DNA of 64,000 nucleotides from Winogradskyella sp. Its GTDB lineage: Bacteria; Bacteroidota; Bacteroidia; Flavobacteriales; Flavobacteriaceae. The notes under the pieces were generated by a model. It ran no database searches. It saw only the letters and a program-made list of their open reading frames with translations, and was not told the DNA's origin. Positions 33,907 through 40,816 of this stretch are shown one piece after another. The stretch is from contig JAOEWO010000002.1 in assembly GCA_028383925.1 (NCBI GenBank), positions 124,001 through 188,000 of the forward strand, read 5' to 3'. The translations under genes were made by a program, and so were the position numbers. Each line of letters begins with the position of its first letter. Positions within the stretch are counted from its first letter, which is position 1.

Positions 33907-34469
33907 ACTTCGCTATATCTAAAGCAAGACATTTCGTGGTCGTTAACCATACCAATAGCTTGCATGTAAGCATAGACTACTGTACTACCAACAAATTTAA
34001 AACCACGTTTTTTTAGATCTTTACTAATGGTGTCGCTAAGCGCTGTATTTGGTGCTGCTTCTTTGTAATTTAAAACACTATTTATTATGGGCTTTTCATT
34101 TATAAACTGCCAAATGTATTTAGAGAAAGTTTCGAACTCTGCTTGTATTTTCATAAAAGCTTGGGCATTAGTTACTGTGGCATTTACCTTTAATTTATTT
34201 CTAATAATACCAGTATCTTGTAATAGGCTGTTAATTTTATCTTGTTTGTAAGTTGCTATTTTTTGGTAATTAAAATCATTAAATGCCTGTCTAAAGTTTT
34301 CGCGTTTTTTTAAAATGGTAATCCAACTCAAACCTGCTTGAAAAGTCTCTAAAACTAAAAACTCAAAAAGTATAGCATCATCGTAAATAGGGACACCCCA
34401 TTCTTTATCATGATAAGCTTCATATAAAGGATCACCAACACACCAACCACATTTTTGCTTATTGTTCAT
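33903..34469 (-). CDS. tag: DNA-3-methyladenine glycosylase I
   Basis: A 188-residue Tag enzyme that excises 3-methyladenine from alkylated DNA. The N-terminal CGWC with the following YHDKEWGVP and the C-terminal NDHEMSCFR supply the zinc-binding Cys and His residues of the family. LVLETFQAGLSWITILKKREN is the typical helical core segment; the catalytic Glu is the one in LVLETFQAGLS. An alkyltransferase-like gene lies at the far right of the window, but they are not linked. Confidence 0.95.
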   Translation of the reverse strand: MNNKQKCGWCVGDPLYEAYHDKEWGVPIYDDAILFEFLVLETFQAGLSWITILKKRENFRQAFNDFNYQKIATYKQDKINSLLQDTGIIRNKLKVNATVTNAQAFMKIQAEFETFSKYIWQFINEKPIINSVLNYKEAAPNTALSDTISKDLKKRGFKFVGSTVVYAYMQAIGMVNDHEMSCFRYSEV

Positions 34470-34710
34470 ATTGAAGTAATCTTGTTTTTAGTTTTGCGAT
34501 TTCTGTATTCTTAAGTTTTACAGTAAGCCTAAGCTCTAAAAGATCAAAAATAAGATATAATAATACACTAATATACTTAAGTGTTTCAAGTAAGTCTGTT
34601 GATATGATTGCTAAATCGTTAAACCAATTAAATACGCTTGAAAGCGTAGCAAATCCCCAAAATAAAATAGCAATGAATTTGAGGTTCTTTAAAATTAGAA
34701 TCCAGTTCAT
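34459..34710 (-). CDS. Small membrane protein, unknown
   Basis: An 83-residue protein with two hydrophobic segments (about residues 8-25 and 43-58) and a short C-terminal charged helix. It ends by overlapping the tag start by 11 bases, so translation of tag may be coupled to it. No family recognised. The ATG overlaps the stop of a possible further small reading frame upstream. Confidence 0.6.
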   Translation of the reverse strand: MNWILILKNLKFIAILFWGFATLSSVFNWFNDLAIISTDLLETLKYISVLLYLIFDLLELRLTVKLKNTEIAKLKTRLLQYEQ

Positions 34711-34817
34711 AGTGGTAAGGCTTTGTAAGTTTTATAAAATTCAGCTACTAATGTAACAACTGTTGCAGAAAAAACAGCAATAAACAGTAATTTTACAAGT
34801 GAAAATTTTGATACAAT
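34707..34817 (-). CDS. Possible 36-residue membrane ORF without a canonical start
   Basis: An open frame whose TGA stop overlaps the next gene's ATG (ATGA). It encodes a hydrophobic segment (VKLLFIAVFSATVVTLVAEF) followed by a short charged end, which looks coding. No ATG, GTG or TTG occurs in frame back to a stop near 34857; only ATT, ATC or ATA codons are available, and the frame runs into the thioredoxin-fold gene on the other strand. It may use a rare start, be a relic, or be chance. Confidence 0.2.
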   Translation of the reverse strand: MVSKFSLVKLLFIAVFSATVVTLVAEFYKTYKALPL

Positions 34818-34818
34818 T

Positions 34819-35415
34819 ATGATAAATAATATAATTTCAGAAAGCCTAAAAAAGGCAATATCTTATAGTGATTATCGTGCGCTAGTTACTGACTTAGTCG
34901 ACAACGAATCTACCACAGGTAACGATAAATCTGAGGCTATGGCAAACTATACCATGCTTAATAATAAGCGCATGAAACGTTGGGATAAGACGGTTAAAGT
35001 TTCAGACGAATTAAAAGCTAAAATTGAAAACTATAATAAAAAAATAACTTGGTTAGTAATAACAGAAAGTTGGTGTGGTGATGCAGCGCATATAATGCCT
35101 GTTATTAATAAATTGGCAGAGTTGAGTGATTATATTGATTATAAAATTGTGTTGCGAGATGAGAATGAAGCTCTAATGAATCAGTTTCTTACCAATGGTG
35201 GTAAATCTATACCTAAGTTGATAATGATAGATCATACAACCAATAGCGTTGTAAATACGTTTGGTCCGAGACCAGCTGCAGCTACTAAAATGGTGAGTGA
35301 TTATAAATTAGAGCACGGGAATATTACACCAGAATTTAAAGAAGATTTACAGCATTGGTATAACAAAGATAAAGGGCAATCTACACTAAATGATTTAGTC
35401 CACTTATTAGCTTAA
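34819..35415 (+). CDS. Thioredoxin-fold protein with WCGD active-site variant
   Basis: A 198-residue cytoplasmic thioredoxin-like protein, without a signal peptide. The active-site position reads TESWCGDAAHIMP, with Cys86 but Asp88 where a CxxC protein would have its second cysteine after Gly-Pro; only one cysteine is present, so classical disulphide exchange is unlikely. The cis-proline region is KSIPKLIMID. WCGDA-type proteins are widespread in Bacteroidota. Its role is unknown. The stop overlaps the convergent gene by four bases. Confidence 0.85.
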   Translation: MINNIISESLKKAISYSDYRALVTDLVDNESTTGNDKSEAMANYTMLNNKRMKRWDKTVKVSDELKAKIENYNKKITWLVITESWCGDAAHIMPVINKLAELSDYIDYKIVLRDENEALMNQFLTNGGKSIPKLIMIDHTTNSVVNTFGPRPAAATKMVSDYKLEHGNITPEFKEDLQHWYNKDKGQSTLNDLVHLLA

Positions 35416-36191
35416 TTTTTACCTTTAAACAAAAAGGTAATTGTACCTATTTGGTCATTTTTTTCTGAGGCATTAAATCTAACATCTTTAGAGTAAGTAA
35501 TAGCACTATCTATTAAGCATTGGTTGTTAGAGTTAGAGGAACCATTTATACTAGCGTCCGTTACATTACCAGCAGCATTAACTTTTATGGTTACCACAAT
35601 TTTTCCACCACGTTCGCAAAGGTATCTTGGTATTTTGTAGTTAAGAAGTGTTCTGCCTTTTAACGAATAGGTTAAGGTGCTTCGGCTTTTTGCATGTGCA
35701 TCTGCTTGCTGTTTATTTTCTAATCGTTTTTTTAATTTTTCCTGTAATTTTTTATAAGATTCGGTCTCTTTAGCATTTAGAGCATAATCGTTACTACTTG
35801 TGTAAGCATCATTAGCACTTGTTTTTTCTATGCTTTTTTCGACTGTTTTTGCTTCCTCTATCGCCTTTGTAGTGCGTTCAAAATCATTAGCGCTTATGGT
35901 TTTAAAGTTACGCATCAGGTCTTTGTATTCTTGGTCTTCGTTAAAAGCTTTATTGGTAGATGTTGTTTTTAAATCTTCAATTTGTTGTTGCTCTTTTTCT
36001 GTAATTTCTGATTCTGGCTCTAACTCATAATAGCTTTCTGTAATTAAGGTTTGGTGTTGTTTTAGCTGAATACTAAACATACCAAAAACCACTATTCCTG
36101 TTAAAAGAAAAGTAATTATTAGGGCTTTATGTTTTTCTATAAGATTCAAAAAAGTGAGCGTATCTGTTTTATATACGAATATAAACACCAA
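35412..36191 (-). CDS. TonB C-terminal-like membrane protein
   Basis: A 259-residue protein with one N-terminal membrane segment (about residues 24-42), a charged, low-complexity linker (about 50-165) and a C-terminal beta domain resembling TonB (IPRYLCERGGKIVVTIKVNAAGNV then RFNASEKNDQIGTITFLFKG). This layout suits an energy-transducer-like or periplasmic anchoring protein. The start is uncertain: the ATG at 36191 precedes a segment where relatives usually begin near LNLIEKHKAL, and a TTG at 36149 is an alternative. It lies 30 bases after truB on the same strand. Confidence 0.75.
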   Translation of the reverse strand: MVFIFVYKTDTLTFLNLIEKHKALIITFLLTGIVVFGMFSIQLKQHQTLITESYYELEPESEITEKEQQQIEDLKTTSTNKAFNEDQEYKDLMRNFKTISANDFERTTKAIEEAKTVEKSIEKTSANDAYTSSNDYALNAKETESYKKLQEKLKKRLENKQQADAHAKSRSTLTYSLKGRTLLNYKIPRYLCERGGKIVVTIKVNAAGNVTDASINGSSNSNNQCLIDSAITYSKDVRFNASEKNDQIGTITFLFKGKN

Positions 36192-36221
36192 ATAGTTTAA
36201 AACAGACTTAGACTGAGTTGA

Positions 36222-36923
36222 TTATACCTCAAATTCGGGCAGTGTTTCTATAAAGGCTTCAGGTGATAAGGCATTATCTACTTTAAAATCACCTATTCTG
36301 GTGCGTCGCAATTCAGATAAATGTGCGCCAGAGTTTAATGCTTTTCCAAAATCGTGAGCCAATGATCTAATGTAAGTGCCTTTACTGCAAACCACTCTAA
36401 ATTTGAGCTCTAGATTATTAATTGCGGTTATTTCAAACTCAGTAATTTCTACTTGTCTTGGTTTAATTTCTACGGCTTCACCTGCACGAGCAAATTCGTA
36501 TAAGCGTTTTCCATCTTTTTTAATAGCAGAGAAAACAGGTGGGTATTGTTCAATCTTACCTATAAATTGCGTTGTAGTTTCGTGAATGAGTTTTGGAGTA
36601 ATATGATTGGTTTCAAACGTTTTATCAATTTCAGTCTCTAAATCAAAAGATGGAGTAGTGCTACCCAAAACAAATGTACCTGTGTATTCTTTTTCTTGAC
36701 CTTGATAGATATGAATCTCTTTTGTCATTTTACCTGTACAGATAATTAACAAACCAGTAGCTAAAGGATCTAACGTACCAGCATGTCCAACTTTTATTTT
36801 CTTTATGGAGTAAGCTTGCCTAATGGCCCAACGCAATTTGTTTACGGCCTGAAAAGACGTCCAAGTGAGAGGTTTATCAATAAGTAAAACCTGTCCGTTT
36901 TTAAAATCTTCTTCGCTTTTCAT
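36222..36923 (-). CDS. truB: tRNA pseudouridine(55) synthase
   Basis: A 233-residue TruB, forming pseudouridine 55 in the T loop of tRNAs. The catalytic aspartate lies in VGHAGTLDPLATGLL, and LIDKPLTWTSF marks the N-terminus; KGTYIRSLAHDFG is the second conserved block. It lacks the C-terminal PUA domain of E. coli TruB, which is usual in this phylum. It is 20 bases after uppP, in the conserved ftsX, DUF3098, uppP, truB neighbourhood. Confidence 0.95.
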   Translation of the reverse strand: MKSEEDFKNGQVLLIDKPLTWTSFQAVNKLRWAIRQAYSIKKIKVGHAGTLDPLATGLLIICTGKMTKEIHIYQGQEKEYTGTFVLGSTTPSFDLETEIDKTFETNHITPKLIHETTTQFIGKIEQYPPVFSAIKKDGKRLYEFARAGEAVEIKPRQVEITEFEITAINNLELKFRVVCSKGTYIRSLAHDFGKALNSGAHLSELRRTRIGDFKVDNALSPEAFIETLPEFEV

Positions 36924-36943
36924 AATTTAAAGGTCAATGTTGT

Positions 36944-37747
36944 TTATAGAAAAGTCCAGATTATTGCAGTGATACCAACAATAACACAGTAGATAGCGAA
37001 GTATGTTAATTTGCTTTTTTTAACAATAGAAATCATCCAGGTACAAGCAAACAAGCCAGATATAAATGCGGCAATAAAACCAGCACCTAAATACGTAAAA
37101 CTACTATTGTTATAATCAATCTGACCTTCTAAAATGTCTTTTGCTATTTTTCCAAAGATTAAAGGAATAACCATTAAAAATGAAAAACGTGCCGCTTTTG
37201 TTTTATCAATACCTAAAAGTACAGATATAGATATGGTAGCGCCAGAGCGCGAAATACCTGGTAGCATAGCGATACCTTGTGCTATACCAATTATAAAAGA
37301 ATCTCTTAAGCCTACTTTTTTATGTGTTTTTTTTGCGCGGTCTGCTAAAATTAGTAATACAGCAGTTACTATGAGCATGCAACCTACTAGAAGTATATTA
37401 TTTCCAAAAAGTTTTTCAAAATCGCTTTCGTATTTATAACCAATAATTACAGCTGGTATCATTGATAATACAATTTTAGCTGAAAATTTAGACGCTTCTG
37501 TCCATTGTAGTGTAGTTATCCCTTTAAATACTCCAGAAATAATTTCGACAATATCTTTTCTAAAAATAACAATAGTACTTAGTGCGGTTGCAAAGTGAAG
37601 TACTACGGTAAATAATAAACTTTCTTCGGGTATAGAATTACTACCAAGAATAGCCTTTCCTAGTTCTAAATGCCCACTCGAAGAGACTGGTAAAAATTCA
37701 GTAAGTCCTTGAATTATTCCTAATATAATAGCATCTATAATTTCCAT
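36944..37747 (-). CDS. uppP: Undecaprenyl-diphosphatase
   Basis: A 267-residue integral membrane phosphatase (BacA family) that recycles the lipid carrier for peptidoglycan synthesis. The two inverted-repeat signatures are clear: GIIQGLTEFLPVSSSGHLE near residue 12 and GIAQGIAMLPGISRSGATIS near 152, contributing the catalytic Glu, Ser and Arg residues. Seven to eight membrane helices fit the family, and length is normal. Confidence 0.96.
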   Translation of the reverse strand: MEIIDAIILGIIQGLTEFLPVSSSGHLELGKAILGSNSIPEESLLFTVVLHFATALSTIVIFRKDIVEIISGVFKGITTLQWTEASKFSAKIVLSMIPAVIIGYKYESDFEKLFGNNILLVGCMLIVTAVLLILADRAKKTHKKVGLRDSFIIGIAQGIAMLPGISRSGATISISVLLGIDKTKAARFSFLMVIPLIFGKIAKDILEGQIDYNNSSFTYLGAGFIAAFISGLFACTWMISIVKKSKLTYFAIYCVIVGITAIIWTFL

Positions 37748-37802
37748 GTGGTAAAAGTGTCAATTTGTAATAAGACACGCGTAAAAGTAATTAAAAAGCA
37801 GC

Positions 37803-38066
37803 TTACTTTTTTGAAACTTTATTTGGGTTTAATAGAATGGCATAAACCTGTATTCCAAAACCTATTAATACTAAGGTTGGTGCTAAGCGTATGCGTCTCC
37901 AGCTAAAGATAGATGGGTCAAACGCATTTGGGTCATCGCTACCACCACCAGACATAAGAATAAAACCTATAACTATAAATGCTAAGCCAATAAATAACCA
38001 TTTATAATTTTTTTTGCCAAAAATAAACTCGGCTTCTGCTGCTGCTTTGCGTTTCTTTTCTCCCAT
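37803..38066 (-). CDS. DUF3098 membrane protein
   Basis: An 87-residue protein of the DUF3098 family. A short charged N-terminus is followed by FIFGKKNYKWLFIGLAFI leading into the first membrane helix, a GGGSDDPNAFDPSIFSWRR loop and a second helix. In Bacteroidota it usually sits between ftsX and uppP, as it would here apart from the inserted genes, so a role with FtsX or the cell envelope is likely but undefined. Confidence 0.88.
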   Translation of the reverse strand: MGEKKRKAAAEAEFIFGKKNYKWLFIGLAFIVIGFILMSGGGSDDPNAFDPSIFSWRRIRLAPTLVLIGFGIQVYAILLNPNKVSKK

Positions 38067-38422
38067 TGGTTTTTAAATTCTGTAAATATAATTTGGTCTT
38101 CTATTGCGAGTTGCGCAATATGTGTAGAAGCTCCAAATGTTAACTTTGGTAGCTGCAAAGTAACGGTTTTATTTAAAACTATTGCGTTAAGAGTTTCTAA
38201 ATTTAGACCTTGTTCTAATCTTCTATTGATGTAATATACCTTTCTTTTGGTGTCTAAAAATTGAATATAGTAAGTAGAATTTGCTCAAATATTTTCAGTT
38301 TTTGTGATTACAACCTCTCGCGCTTTAGGTTGGTATATAACACAAGACTTAAAAAAGAATACAATTAAAAGTTATAATAAAACTAAACTAATTAAGGTAT
38401 AAGAAATTGTTTTTTTTATCAC
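38067..38422 (-). pseudogene. Decayed small membrane protein gene
   Basis: Read from the GTG at 38422, one frame gives IKKTISYTLISLVLL, a TAA stop, then LLIVFFKSCVIYQPKAREVV, a TGA stop after ITKTENI, then a clean 70-codon stretch containing YYIQFLDTKRKVYYINRR, KTVTLQLPKLTFGAS and HIAQLAIEDQIIFTEF. The two in-frame stops break what was evidently one membrane-anchored or lipoprotein gene of over 100 codons. The frame runs on into the DUF3098 gene to a TAG at 37982. No parent family recognised. Confidence 0.6.
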
Positions 38423-38440
38423 AGAAATACGATTAACATA

Positions 38441-39646
38441 CTACTCTTTTTTCTTAAATATTTCTAGCACTTCAATAGACAATGGAGTTTCAGACCGTCC
38501 AAGTTTTAAACCGTATTTAGCTAATTCTGTATGTATTGTTTTAGGATCTTCTTCTTGCGAGTTTAACGAAATATCGTAAGCGTCATTTAAATTGGTTTGA
38601 TCTTCAACTGGTAAATCGGTAAAGTTTTCTAAATAACTAACCAAACGATTCATTTTTATTTTCTTTGTATTTAGAATTGGCCCCATAAACATAAATTCTG
38701 TTTTTTCTGCTTCAGAAGGTTTTAGGACATCACTTGTTTTCGTTAAAACATAAACGTCTTTATTTACAGTAGTCATTCTACCATTTGTATTAAAATGATT
38801 ATTCAAAAACGATGTAGCAGTTTCACTCCACTTATCTTCAAAAGCTTCAGAGACTTCAATAGTGAAGCTAAATCTGTAGTCATTTTCAAAAGGAAAATCA
38901 GAATCAGATAAACCATCTGCATAGATAATTCTTGAAGGCGATGCTACGTTATATAAGGCTTGGTAAATACTCGGGATTGTAAGATTATTTATTTCTATAC
39001 CATTACGGTTACCATCAATAGACATTAATGGTTTTGTACTACTTCTCTTTTCTTGGTCGTAACCCTTTAACATTAAGCGATAATCAGAATTGTCGATCGT
39101 GGCAAGGGTTTCAACTTTTAAATTTGGATCTAAATAAAAATCATCTTTAATTGGTAAATCGATACTATTAGTTGTAATGAGTGTTTTAATTACGCTAGAG
39201 GTAATATTTTCGGGACTAGTTATGGCTCTAACGATACCGTTTTTATCTAGTATTACAGAATGTGGAATAACCTTATACTTAAAACTATTAGAGTGTGTTG
39301 TGTCAGATACAACACGCAAACTTGTGTTTGTAGTTTTAATAAATCGTTCTAATCTTTCTTTGCCTTCGCCAGAAATGGTAATAATTTCTAAATCATCCTT
39401 AAACTCTTTTTGAAGACTGTCTAGTTTTCTCATAGCAGGAATACAAGGCCCACACCAGGTTGCCCAAAACTCTAGTATTACCGTTTTACCTTTAAGATCT
39501 TTAAGAGCAATAGTTGAAGAATTACTATTAAGAATATTCGTGAATGTATATGCTGGTGCTTGATTACCTATTTCTGCTACTGCAACTTCTTTTTTGCAAG
39601 AAAAACAACAAAGCAGCACAGCTAAAATTAGAAGACTATATCTCAT
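38441..39646 (-). CDS. TlpA-like thioredoxin lipoprotein with DUF3738-like C-terminus
   Basis: A 401-residue lipoprotein (lipobox Cys17 in LCCFSC). A TlpA/ResA-like thioredoxin domain spans about residues 25-150, with the redox motif WCGPC at Cys65 and Cys68 and the cis-proline in KVIPHSVILD. The C-terminal 240 residues resemble DUF3738 proteins (conserved closing pattern LGLKL then SIEVLEI, here in KYGLKLGRSETPLSIEVLEI). It sits between ftsX and DUF3098, two genes normally adjacent. It probably faces the periplasm in redox maintenance, with the fused domain's role unknown. Confidence 0.82.
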   Translation of the reverse strand: MRYSLLILAVLLCCFSCKKEVAVAEIGNQAPAYTFTNILNSNSSTIALKDLKGKTVILEFWATWCGPCIPAMRKLDSLQKEFKDDLEIITISGEGKERLERFIKTTNTSLRVVSDTTHSNSFKYKVIPHSVILDKNGIVRAITSPENITSSVIKTLITTNSIDLPIKDDFYLDPNLKVETLATIDNSDYRLMLKGYDQEKRSSTKPLMSIDGNRNGIEINNLTIPSIYQALYNVASPSRIIYADGLSDSDFPFENDYRFSFTIEVSEAFEDKWSETATSFLNNHFNTNGRMTTVNKDVYVLTKTSDVLKPSEAEKTEFMFMGPILNTKKIKMNRLVSYLENFTDLPVEDQTNLNDAYDISLNSQEEDPKTIHTELAKYGLKLGRSETPLSIEVLEIFKKKE

Positions 39647-39702
39647 TTTTAATTGATTATTTAATTTTAAAACGAGAAAAGTTGGGTTTTCGTATTGTAT
39701 AT

Positions 39703-40581
39703 TTAATAATAGAGCTGGTCTGTCTTTAAATTTAAGAAACGTTGCGTCGCAATAAAGGTGCTAATCCAAGTAATTACAATACCTAAAAGAAATATACCAG
39801 CAAATAAAGCAATAATTGGTAGGGTGTTTTTTAGCAATTCTAGTTCAGGAAACGTAAGGTCTAAGTAATACAAAACTATGGCCATACCTGCTAAAGCAAC
39901 TAGAGCACCAATAATACCAAGTTGTACGCTTTTCCAAACAAAAGGCCTGCGAATAAACGTTTTTGTTGCACCTACCATTTGCATGGTTTTAATAATAAAT
40001 CGCTTAGAATAAACGGCTAGTCTAATAGAACTGTTAATTAATAAAACAGCAATTAGTGTAAATAAACCACTAATGAGTAATATCCAAAACGTGATTTTTT
40101 TTACATTATCATTCATAAGTTCAACCAAATCGTTGTCGTATTTTATTTCTTCAATAAACGCTTTGTTAGATAGGTTGTCGCTAATTTCAGTAAGTTGTTC
40201 TGTAGTTACAAAATCTGCTTTTAGATAAACGTCAATAGAGTTTTTTAGAGGATTGTAACCCACAAAATCCATAAAATCCTCACCTGTTTCTGCTTTCATA
40301 AGGTCAGCAGCAACCTCTTTAGAAACATATTTTGCCTCTTTAGTGTAGTCTGCCATAGCCAAACTTTTATTTAGCTGATTCACTTCAACATCTTTAGCTG
40401 TATCGTTAAGATAAATGGTCATAACCACTTGCTCTTTAAAATGATCTGCTACTTTTTTAGAGTTAATCACCAACAATCCTAAACAGCCTAAAAGAAACAA
40501 AACCAAAGCGATACTAATCACAACAGAGACGTAAGATGATATGAGTTTACGTTTTTGGTATTTGTCAAAAGATGATGCCAT
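39703..40581 (-). CDS. ftsX: Cell division protein FtsX
   Basis: A 292-residue ABC-type permease of divisome complex FtsEX, which controls peptidoglycan hydrolases at the septum. Four transmembrane segments fit: residues about 18-38, then an extracytoplasmic domain (about 45-155), then three helices at about 168-190, 222-243 and 260-282. MMVGATKTFIRRPF-type loop (here QMVGATKTFIRRPF) before the third helix is conserved. The partner ATPase FtsE is not adjacent, which is usual in Bacteroidota. Confidence 0.92.
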   Translation of the reverse strand: MASSFDKYQKRKLISSYVSVVISIALVLFLLGCLGLLVINSKKVADHFKEQVVMTIYLNDTAKDVEVNQLNKSLAMADYTKEAKYVSKEVAADLMKAETGEDFMDFVGYNPLKNSIDVYLKADFVTTEQLTEISDNLSNKAFIEEIKYDNDLVELMNDNVKKITFWILLISGLFTLIAVLLINSSIRLAVYSKRFIIKTMQMVGATKTFIRRPFVWKSVQLGIIGALVALAGMAIVLYYLDLTFPELELLKNTLPIIALFAGIFLLGIVITWISTFIATQRFLNLKTDQLYY

Positions 40582-40785
40582 AGATTACTTTAAATTAGTG
40601 CTGTAAAAATAATAAAGAATACGAATAAAACTTCAAAAGATATTAGTCTTTTGATTTCATTTGAATTGTCTTTCCTGTGAAAACGGGAATCCTTTTAAAT
40701 TTTAGAAAAATTATAATTAGTTAGATAGCCTTGTTTCATTAATTATAATTACAACGTTTAGTTTTTTATTGTGTTGTAATACCGT

Positions 40786-40793
40786 TAAATTTG
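40786..40793 (+). promoter_or_regulatory. -7 element for leuS
   Basis: TAAATTTG fits TAnnTTTG and is followed by CACC, the same start-site context seen at the TPP riboswitch promoter. The -33 element is weak. The start codon follows after 23 bases. Confidence 0.55.
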
Positions 40794-40816
40794 CACCTTA
40801 TTTCAAGTAAAATATA

